The position numbers and the translations under genes are program-made. A DNA stretch of 36,751 nt from JAUWOY01 sp034431315. GTDB taxonomy: Bacteria; Chloroflexota; Anaerolineae; VGOG01. Under the pieces are notes generated by a model. It saw only the letters and a list, made by a program, of their open reading frames with translations, was not told where the DNA came from and ran no database searches. Of this stretch, positions 31,146 to 36,751 are shown piece by piece. The DNA is taken from NCBI GenBank assembly GCA_034431315.1, contig DAOUDK010000141.1, positions 1 to 36,751 on the forward strand, read 5' to 3'. Positions within the stretch are counted from its first letter, which is position 1, and every line of letters starts with the position of its first letter.

Positions 31146-33035
31146 CTACACCTCTCGGAACTCGCCCTCCACCGTCTCCCCACCCTCAGGGGGCTTCTCC
31201 TCTTCGCCAGGGGGAGGCGTGGTAGGGCCAGCCTGCTCGTACATGCTGGCGCCGATCTGTTGCACGGCCATGTCTAGCTCCTGGGTCATGCGGCGAATCT
31301 CGTTCACGTCCTTGCCCTGCAGGGCGGTGCGCAGGGCGGACACCTTGCTCTCCACGTCACTCCTCACGTCAGCGGGCACTTTCTCACCCTGCTCGCGCAA
31401 GGCCTTCTCCGCCTTGTAGATGGCCGAGTCGGCGGCGTTGCGGGCCTCAGCCTCTTCCTTGCGCTTTCTGTCCTCAGCGGCGAATCGCTCGGCATCCTTG
31501 ACCATTTGCTCCACTTCCTCGTCGGCGAGGCCGCTGGACGCGGTGATGGTGATGTGCTGCTCGCGCCCCGTGGCTTTGTCCTGGGCCGATACATCGAGGA
31601 TGCCGTCAGCGTTAATGTCGAAGGTCACCTCGATCTGGGGGATGCCCCGCGGCGCGGGCGGGATGCCGTCCAGCATGAAGCGCCCCAGGGTCTTGTTATC
31701 ACTGGTCATGGGCCGTTCGCCCTGCACCACGTGGATCTCCACCCCGCTCTGGCCGTCGGCCGCCGTGGAGAAGGTCTGGCTCTTGCGGGTGGGGATGGTG
31801 GTGTTGCGCTCGATGAGGGCCGTGGCCACGCCGCCCAGGGTCTCAATGGAAAGAGTCAGGGGGGTCACGTCCAGGAGCAGCACGTCCCTGACCTCACCGC
31901 CCAGAACGCCGGCCTGGATGGCCGCCCCCAGACCCACCACCTCGTCGGGATTGACGCCCCTGTGGGGTTCCCTGTTGAAGATCCTCCTCACCGCCTCCTG
32001 GACGGCGGGCGTCCTGGTCTGTCCGCCCACCAGGATGGCTTCATCTATGTCTTCAGGTTTGAGCTTGGCGTCAGTCAGGGCCTGTTGGCAGGGGCCGATG
32101 GAGCGCTCGATCAAATCCTCCACCAACTGCTCCAGCTTGGCCCGGGTCAGCTTCATGGTCAGGTGCTTGGGCCCTGAGGCATCGGCGGTGATGAAGGGCA
32201 GGTTGATCTCCGTCTCCGTCACCGTGGAGAGCTCGATCTTGGCCTTCTCCCCCGCCTCCTTCAGCCGCTGCAGGGCCATCTTATCCTGGCGGAGGTCAAT
32301 GCCTTGATCCCTCTTATACTCATCACAGATCCACTCTATGATTCTCTGGTCAAAGTCGTCTCCGCCCAGGAAAGTGTCGCCGCTGGTGGACTTGACCTCG
32401 AACACCCCCTCGCCCACGTCCAGGATAGAGATGTCGAAGGTGCCGCCGCCCAGGTCGTAGACGGCGATGGTCTCGTCAATCTTCTTGTCCATGCCGTAGG
32501 CCAGGGCTGAGGCGGTGGGCTCGTTGATGATGCGCAGCACCTGCAGTCCCGCGATCCTGCCGGCGTCTTTGGTAGCCTGGCGCTGGGAGTCGTTGAAATA
32601 GGCGGGCACGGTGATCACCGCCTGAGTGATGATCTCCCCCAGAAATGCCTCGGCGTCAGTCCTGATCTTCTGCAGGATCATGGCCGAGATCTCCGGCGGA
32701 GAGTACTCCTTGCCTGCCATTTCTACCCAGGCATCGCCATTGGGCTTCTCGACGATCTTATAGGGCAATACCTTCCTGGCCCGCTGCACCTCAGGATCGT
32801 TGAACTTGCGTCCCATGAGGCGCTTGATGGAGAAGATGGTGTTATCGGGGTTAGTGACGGCCTGGCGTCGGGCCACCATCCCCACCATGCGTTCCCCCGT
32901 CTTGGGGTTGACGGCCACCACCGAGGGGAACAGCCGTCCTCCCTCGGCGCTGGGGATGACCACCGGCTCGCCGGCCTGCATCACCGCCGCGCAACAGTTA
33001 GTGGTTCCTAAGTCAATACCGATTATTTTACTCAT
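31146..33035 (-). CDS. dnaK: Chaperone DnaK (Hsp70)
   Basis: This 629-aa Hsp70 has the nucleotide-binding domain signatures IGIDLGTTNC, VYDLGGGTFDISILD and ILVGGQTRTPAVQEAV. The linker VLLLDVTPLTLSIETLGG leads to the substrate-binding domain (RKSQTFSTAADGQ). The lid ends in an acidic tail (PPPGEEEKPPEGGE). It lacks the canonical EEVD-like or terminal DDVV ending often seen, closing with EFREV. GGAGG lies 12 nt before ATG 33035. It follows the DUF1828-like gene by 20 nt and has no own promoter that I can see, so it relies on the hrcA promoter. Confidence 0.97.
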   Translation of the reverse strand: MSKIIGIDLGTTNCCAAVMQAGEPVVIPSAEGGRLFPSVVAVNPKTGERMVGMVARRQAVTNPDNTIFSIKRLMGRKFNDPEVQRARKVLPYKIVEKPNGDAWVEMAGKEYSPPEISAMILQKIRTDAEAFLGEIITQAVITVPAYFNDSQRQATKDAGRIAGLQVLRIINEPTASALAYGMDKKIDETIAVYDLGGGTFDISILDVGEGVFEVKSTSGDTFLGGDDFDQRIIEWICDEYKRDQGIDLRQDKMALQRLKEAGEKAKIELSTVTETEINLPFITADASGPKHLTMKLTRAKLEQLVEDLIERSIGPCQQALTDAKLKPEDIDEAILVGGQTRTPAVQEAVRRIFNREPHRGVNPDEVVGLGAAIQAGVLGGEVRDVLLLDVTPLTLSIETLGGVATALIERNTTIPTRKSQTFSTAADGQSGVEIHVVQGERPMTSDNKTLGRFMLDGIPPAPRGIPQIEVTFDINADGILDVSAQDKATGREQHITITASSGLADEEVEQMVKDAERFAAEDRKRKEEAEARNAADSAIYKAEKALREQGEKVPADVRSDVESKVSALRTALQGKDVNEIRRMTQELDMAVQQIGASMYEQAGPTTPPPGEEEKPPEGGETVEGEFREV

Positions 33036-33055
33036 AGTTTGTTGTTTCCTCCGTG

Positions 33056-33850
33056 TTAAAGTTTCGAGTTTCGATCCGTGAGTAGTGCCTCTTGCAGATA
33101 GCGAGCGATGCGGTCCTTGTTGGCGACGAGGCTAGAAAATTGCTTGCCGCAAACATCGCTAAATCTGGCCAAGACCTTCCGATTGATCTCTTCCTGGTTC
33201 TCAAAGACGCTAATTGAGCGGAATGGAATCTCCCAGCGCTCAAACTGAAGCAGCGCAATCGTGGCATCACGCGTCGTGTTGTCGTTAGGCAAGGCATAAA
33301 CAAAAATGGGACATGTCGCGCCGTTGATCCGGCAATCTACCACGTATTTGCCTTCAGGATCATGTCGGGGGTGGCGCCAATCAAATTGCCGCCGCGTTTC
33401 TGGCACGTGCTCTTCCATGAAGGTGCGAAAGTCCTCCATAAACATGGACTTTACCCGTTCACGAGAGAGATAGGTGACATCGGTGATTTTGAGCAGCGCC
33501 TGGACGAAGTCGAAAAGCGTGTCCCCGTAACGCCCATCCTGAACTGCCAACATCAGCTCTCCCTCGCGATCCTCCACTGCGAAGGCGCTCAGAGTATTGG
33601 CGATAATCTGCTGTCGTGTGCCTCGGTGTAAGTCTCTCTCGTCGAGGTCATACGTCAAGTGCATATACGTGTGCCCTTCGTCTGATAGGATCCACCGCCC
33701 AGACTTGCGCTTGAGTACGATAGCCAAGTGATCGCCGTCATCGAGGTGGAAGGGCGTAAAAACACGATAACGTTCAACCCCCTCGGGCTCCAGACGTATC
33801 TGATCACAGACCTTCCTGCGGAAATCCTGTTCAATCGTTTCAAGCGTCAT
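33056..33850 (-). CDS. DUF1828/DUF1829-like protein inside the heat-shock operon
   Basis: This 264-aa protein starts at ATG 33850 (GAGGTG 9 nt upstream). The N-terminal half resembles DUF1828: FTPFHLDDGDHLAIVLKRK, WILSDEGHTYMHLTYDL, then LSAFAVEDREGELMLAVQDG and VQALLKITDVTYLSRE. The C-terminal half resembles DUF1829 (VVDCRINGATCPIFVYALPN, LLQFERWEIPFRSISVFEN). The function is unknown. The second half has the feel of a nuclease- or Schlafen-like fold, but I see no certain catalytic set. It lies 11 nt after the DUF6978-like gene and 20 nt before dnaK. Both genes interrupt the usual grpE-dnaK order. Confidence 0.7.
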   Translation of the reverse strand: MTLETIEQDFRRKVCDQIRLEPEGVERYRVFTPFHLDDGDHLAIVLKRKSGRWILSDEGHTYMHLTYDLDERDLHRGTRQQIIANTLSAFAVEDREGELMLAVQDGRYGDTLFDFVQALLKITDVTYLSRERVKSMFMEDFRTFMEEHVPETRRQFDWRHPRHDPEGKYVVDCRINGATCPIFVYALPNDNTTRDATIALLQFERWEIPFRSISVFENQEEINRKVLARFSDVCGKQFSSLVANKDRIARYLQEALLTDRNSKL

Positions 33851-33861
33851 GGTTAAACACC

Positions 33862-34344
33862 TCACTTAAAGAGTGATGACACTGCCTGTGGATTAGGCGG
33901 GAACTCAAACCCACAGTTGGTTAACATGCATTGAAGCGCGTCATCGAAATCGGCGTAACGGTCAGTTGGTTCCGCGTAAGCATCTTCGCGCAGCCCCGCC
34001 TCCTGATAGCGCTGGGTTGCTTCGTGAATGTGAAAGTCGTAGAATTTATTCCCTTCCAGTTTGTTCGTATGCTCGTGGCTCTTGCCGTTGTAACGACACA
34101 AGCGAAAGACAATGTTTGTCTGGGGGACACGGTAGGCAAGGATGAGCGAGAAGTCAAGGAGGTTCCCCATACTCTGCCGCAAAATCAGGCGAAAGGGTGC
34201 CCCATCAGCTCCTTCAAAATCCAGTTCTGCTTCTTTGTGACCGCGCTTCGGCTTCAGTCGAAGGCGCAGATGGTAGTTTGGCGGCAAGGGCTTGGGTTCG
34301 CTTATGAGACGTTGAATCTCATCGTCACTCAACAAGACAGGCAT
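33862..34344 (-). CDS. DUF6978-like protein, partner of the DUF1828 gene
   Basis: This 160-aa protein resembles a small family (DUF6978, from memory) found next to DUF1828 genes. Landmarks are LSDDEIQRLISEPKPLPPNY, FRLCRYNGKSHEHTN and FYDFHIHEATQRYQEAGL. No enzymatic motif is certain, although the cluster of His residues (HEHTN, FHIHEA) is notable. GGGGAG lies upstream of ATG 34344. It follows grpE by 33 nt and is tightly linked to the next gene, so the two form a module. The pair could be a two-component toxin or defence unit, but that is inference. Confidence 0.6.
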   Translation of the reverse strand: MPVLLSDDEIQRLISEPKPLPPNYHLRLRLKPKRGHKEAELDFEGADGAPFRLILRQSMGNLLDFSLILAYRVPQTNIVFRLCRYNGKSHEHTNKLEGNKFYDFHIHEATQRYQEAGLREDAYAEPTDRYADFDDALQCMLTNCGFEFPPNPQAVSSLFK

Positions 34345-34377
34345 GTTCCAGTCTCCCCTGAGTCAAGACATGCGTTG

Positions 34378-34971
34378 CTAGACACCACCTTCGCCTTCTT
34401 CACCTTCAGACACCGGCTTCCCCTTGGCTACCCTCACCAGAGCAGGTCGCAAAACCCGGTCGCCGAGCTTGTAGCCCCGCTGTACCTCGCCGATGATCTG
34501 GCCCTCCTGGTGCTCCGCGCTCTCCTCGTAGGTGACGGCCTCGTGCAGCAGAGGGTCGAAGCTCTGACCTTCCGTCTCCATGGGGGTCAGGCCTTCCCCG
34601 TCCAGGATGGCCTGCAACCTCCGATAGATGAGGGCTACGCCGTCAATCCAGGTGAGGCTCAGCAGGTTGCGGGGCAGGGTCTGGAAGGCTCGCTCGAAGT
34701 CGTCGAAGATGGGCAGGAGCCTGGTGATGAGGGTCGAGTTGGCCAGTTTGAAGAGTTCCTGGCGCTCCTGCTCGTTGCGCTTTTTGTAGTTGGCGAATTC
34801 GGCCCGCGCCCGCTGCCAGCCGTCCAGGTACTCAGCCGCCTGGGCTTTGGCTTCTTCCAACTCTTGGCGCAGAGCCTCCAGCTCAGAGACCTCCTCGACT
34901 TCCTCCATAACCTCTTCCGCTACAGCAACCTCCTCTGCAGCAGCTTCTTCAATCTTTTCTTCCTCTGTCAC
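34378..34971 (-). CDS. grpE: Nucleotide exchange factor GrpE
   Basis: This 197-aa protein releases ADP from DnaK. A long N-terminal coiled coil starts with an acidic Glu/Ala/Val-rich stretch and contains ELEALRQELEEAKAQAAEYL. The GrpE head follows, with RARAEFANYKKRNEQER, LPIFDDFERAFQTL and the C-terminal YKLGDRVLRPALVRVAKG. The start is GTG 34971 with GGGAGGTG upstream. It begins 19 nt after hrcA. Confidence 0.95.
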   Translation of the reverse strand: MTEEEKIEEAAAEEVAVAEEVMEEVEEVSELEALRQELEEAKAQAAEYLDGWQRARAEFANYKKRNEQERQELFKLANSTLITRLLPIFDDFERAFQTLPRNLLSLTWIDGVALIYRRLQAILDGEGLTPMETEGQSFDPLLHEAVTYEESAEHQEGQIIGEVQRGYKLGDRVLRPALVRVAKGKPVSEGEEGEGGV

Positions 34972-34990
34972 TCTATCACACCTCCCATGA

Positions 34991-36025
34991 TTAGTACCCG
35001 TACAGCTCGTGAATCAGCTCGCTCATCAGGCTAGACACGTAACGGACGACGGAGATGGCTCGCCTGTAGGGCATGCGTCGCGGGCCTAGAACCCCCAGGT
35101 CACCCGTGGCCTGGCTAACCACGCCGTACCGGGACAGCACCAGGCTGCAATCGCTCAGCTCCTCCCACGGCCCCTCTCCCCCGATGATGACCTGCACGCC
35201 GCCCGCTGCCGGAGCCATAACATCGGCCAGAACGATTTCCAGAAAGCGGCTCTCCTCGAAAAGCCCGAAGACCTGGCGAGCGATTTGGCCCTCGGCGAAC
35301 TCAGGCTGTTGCAGGATGTTGATCAGGCCGTTCCGGTAGATCTCGCTGCGGGCACGCTCATCTGATAGCCCCATCATCTCCGCCACCAGCTCCCCCACCT
35401 GGGCCTCCAGGGGAGCCAAGCGCACGAGCTGGGCCATGACCTCATCGGCGGTTGAGCCATCGAAGTGCTCGTTCAGGTGAGTGGCCATCCGGCTCAACTC
35501 CTCTTGAGATATTGGCCGAGGCAGAGTCAGGACTCTCTGCTTGACTGTCCCCCCCCGCAGGACTAGCACCACCAGGGCCAACGAATCGCGGATGGAAATC
35601 AGCTCCAGGTGTTTGAAAAGGCACTGAGCAGTAGCGGCTGGAGCCGTGATCCACGCCACGCTCTGCGCAGCCTGGGCCAGTACCGACGCCGAGAGCTTCA
35701 GCCATTGGTCCATCTCAGGGCGCACCTGGTGGAATTGGTGGCGGATCATGCGCCGCTCAGCCAGGGGCAGCTCCGTCTCTCCTAGAAGGCGTTCGACGAA
35801 ATAGCGATAGCCCTGGTCAGTGGGGACACGCCCGGCCGAGGTGTGAGGGTGAGTCAGGTATCCAGACTCTTCTAAACGGGCCATCTCATTGCGCACTGTG
35901 GCTGAGCTGATGCCCAGGCCATAGGCCTCGACGATGACCTTTGAGCTAATGGGCGTGGCTGCAGCTACATATTCCCGTATCACCAGGCCCAATATGGCTT
36001 GCTGTCTGGTCGTCAAATCCTCCAT
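34991..36025 (-). CDS. hrcA: Heat-inducible transcription repressor HrcA
   Basis: This 344-aa repressor binds CIRCE and is kept active by the GroEL system in the well-studied cases. The N-terminal winged helix is RQQAILGLVIREYVAAATPI with SSATVRNEMARLEESGYLTH. Then come HTSAGRVPTDQGYRYFV and a GAF-like domain, ending in IGGEGPWEELSDCSLVLSRY and a conserved LGPRRMPYRRAISVV. GGTGAGG lies just upstream of ATG 36025. A perfect CIRCE lies 23 bp upstream, so the gene represses its own operon. Confidence 0.97.
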   Translation of the reverse strand: MEDLTTRQQAILGLVIREYVAAATPISSKVIVEAYGLGISSATVRNEMARLEESGYLTHPHTSAGRVPTDQGYRYFVERLLGETELPLAERRMIRHQFHQVRPEMDQWLKLSASVLAQAAQSVAWITAPAATAQCLFKHLELISIRDSLALVVLVLRGGTVKQRVLTLPRPISQEELSRMATHLNEHFDGSTADEVMAQLVRLAPLEAQVGELVAEMMGLSDERARSEIYRNGLINILQQPEFAEGQIARQVFGLFEESRFLEIVLADVMAPAAGGVQVIIGGEGPWEELSDCSLVLSRYGVVSQATGDLGVLGPRRMPYRRAISVVRYVSSLMSELIHELYGY

Positions 36026-36047
36026 CAGACCTCACCAGGGGAAGCTT

Positions 36048-36074
36048 TTAGCACTCTCAATATTAGAGTGCTAA
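36048..36074 (-). promoter_or_regulatory. CIRCE operator (perfect)
   Basis: TTAGCACTC, nine bases and GAGTGCTAA form the exact consensus inverted repeat bound by HrcA. It lies between the -10 box at 36080-36085 and the hrcA start, covering the transcription start region, so HrcA binding should block initiation of the whole operon. Confidence 0.97.
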
Positions 36075-36079
36075 AAGAA

Positions 36080-36108
36080 ATGATACCACGAAGTGCCCGT
36101 CCTGTCAA
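36080..36108 (-). promoter_or_regulatory. Heat-shock operon promoter
   Basis: TTGACA (36108-36103), a 17-bp spacer and TATCAT (36085-36080) on the minus strand make a near-consensus sigmaA promoter ending 5 bp before CIRCE. Use of the housekeeping sigma with a CIRCE repressor is the normal HrcA arrangement. Confidence 0.88.
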
Positions 36109-36148
36109 GTGCTCTACCATCCATCTCCTCCGAAACAGCAGATCAGCG

Positions 36149-36177
36149 TTGCCTTTTCTCCCCAACTGTGGTACAAT
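36149..36177 (+). promoter_or_regulatory. Divergent promoter for the small plus-strand genes
   Basis: TTGCCT (36149-36154), a 17-bp spacer and TACAAT (36172-36177) on the plus strand lie 50 bp before ATG 36228. It is 40 bp from the hrcA promoter and points the other way. It has no CIRCE of its own. Confidence 0.7.
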
Positions 36178-36227
36178 TATGCTGTCTTCATTGCCCAAAA
36201 GACCTAACCAAGAAAGGAGCAGGGAGA

Positions 36228-36572
36228 ATGGCTAAGCCCTCGGAAACCGATCAAGAGATCATTGAATTGCTTTTGGAGCCGATTCCACCTGATACGGCGG
36301 ATACTATCAGAGCGGAGTTGGTGCCTCTCGTCCAAGAAGCTCTTCGGGAGGCAGGGTGTGAACAACTGCTTACAGACGGCGACATTCAAATCGAGATCGA
36401 GAAAACCATACCGATCGACTGGCCGGAACTGTCCAAAATTGTGGTAACAGCGTTGTTCACTGTTAGTGGCGGAATCGTCCTGAAGACCTACGAGGCAATC
36501 GTTCTTCCCAAGCTGAAGAAACGATTCAAGGTCAAGTCAAGGAAACGTAGCCGCCGCAAGAAGAAACGCTAG
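36228..36572 (+). CDS. Small membrane-associated protein, unknown
   Basis: This 114-aa protein starts at ATG 36228 (AAAGGAG and GGGAG upstream); the frame is open further 5' across the promoter and is not used. The N-terminal half is acidic and helical (ETDQEIIELLLEPIPPD). A hydrophobic stretch, LSKIVVTALFTVSGGIVL, may be a membrane helix, and the C-terminus is very basic (KKRFKVKSRKRSRRKKKR). I do not recognise the family. The layout suggests a single-pass protein with a positively charged cytoplasmic tail. Confidence 0.65.
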   Translation: MAKPSETDQEIIELLLEPIPPDTADTIRAELVPLVQEALREAGCEQLLTDGDIQIEIEKTIPIDWPELSKIVVTALFTVSGGIVLKTYEAIVLPKLKKRFKVKSRKRSRRKKKR

Positions 36573-36574
36573 TC

Positions 36575-36715
36575 ATGGAAGAGGCGATGGACTTCGACGG
36601 CAATGAATCCGTAATCATCAAATACGGAGCATTCACTCTGGGTTCGCTCATTTTTTCAGACAAATCGAGATTGAATAAACTGAGCGGCGTTGATTTACAT
36701 AAAGCACGGAAATGA
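36575..36715 (+). CDS. 46-aa ORF following the small membrane protein
   Basis: ATG 36575 is 2 nt after the TAG of the preceding gene. The frame runs 46 codons (for example SVIIKYGAFTLGSLIFSDKS, with LNKLSGVDLHKARK at the end). There is no ribosome site of its own, but the tight spacing allows coupled translation. Function is unknown and it may be spurious. Confidence 0.35.
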   Translation: MEEAMDFDGNESVIIKYGAFTLGSLIFSDKSRLNKLSGVDLHKARK

Positions 36716-36751
36716 TAGCTAACTTGGTTGGGGCATACCGTCTCCGACCCG

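Noticed and set aside
1..36751. tRNA, rRNA or replication origin
   Set aside because: I saw no cloverleaf-like or rRNA-like sequence and no DnaA-box cluster, although a weak tRNA could be missed without a search.

Overview
The window most likely comes from a Chloroflexota (Anaerolineae-like) bacterium. The grounds are a very large BTAD/AAA/TPR regulator, RNase J, an HrcA/CIRCE heat-shock operon, a c-di-AMP receptor, a TTG/GTG-rich start set and abundant short dispersed repeats in a GC-rich background. This is inference from gene content; no rRNA or tRNA gene is present to confirm it. Almost every gene lies on the minus strand. The exceptions are an IS110-type transposase and two small genes at the right edge.

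Layout by region. (1) 0.3-5.5 kb: a 1122-aa SARP/MalT-like regulator, then a coiled-coil protein coupled to a small membrane/winged-helix/zinc-ribbon protein. (2) 5.5-14.4 kb is an accessory region. It holds an IS110 element with a structured upstream leader, a PqqD-SPASM radical SAM enzyme with a 121-aa partner, an orphan D12 adenine methyltransferase, a 559-aa DDE-like transposase with imperfect terminal inverted repeats, a coiled-coil membrane protein, a 237-bp MITE with perfect 17-bp ends and a 6-bp target duplication, and a TIR-domain protein followed by an integron-attC-like hairpin. (3) 14.4-18.4 kb: a DUF2207-like membrane protein with a striking Cys/His repeat tail, RNase J, and a cold-shock protein whose leader carries an intrinsic terminator. 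(4) 18.6-23.7 kb: a cell-envelope set (DUF4173 membrane protein, GT39-like and GT2 glycosyltransferases) behind one good promoter. (5) 23.8-27.4 kb: a clan GH-A glycosidase, a permease/Usp remnant, a tandem Usp protein and a Na/Pi-cotransporter-like protein. (6) 27.5-36.1 kb: one long heat-shock operon, hrcA-grpE-[DUF6978-like]-[DUF1828-like]-dnaK-[DUF2283]-dnaJ-prmA-rsmE-darA. It starts at a consensus promoter with a perfect CIRCE operator and ends at a strong terminator. (7) 36.1-36.7 kb: a divergent promoter and two small unknown genes.

The heat-shock operon couples chaperones (DnaK-DnaJ-GrpE, repressed by HrcA) to translation-apparatus methylation (PrmA, RsmE), an order also known in Firmicutes. 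Here it is interrupted by a two-gene module of unknown function and a DUF2283 gene. Short-period repeats recur: heptamers at three loci, decamers in the RNase J leader, and acgaaag-type repeats in the MITE. They have been absorbed into coding sequence at the start of GT2, inside GT39, in the PrmA C-terminus and in the glycosidase N-terminus. RsmE carries a different in-frame repeat insertion.

The items most worth following up are the Cys/His tail, the TIR gene with its attC-like hairpin, the two-gene module inside the hrcA operon, the terminator in the csp leader, and the repeat-derived insertion in RsmE.
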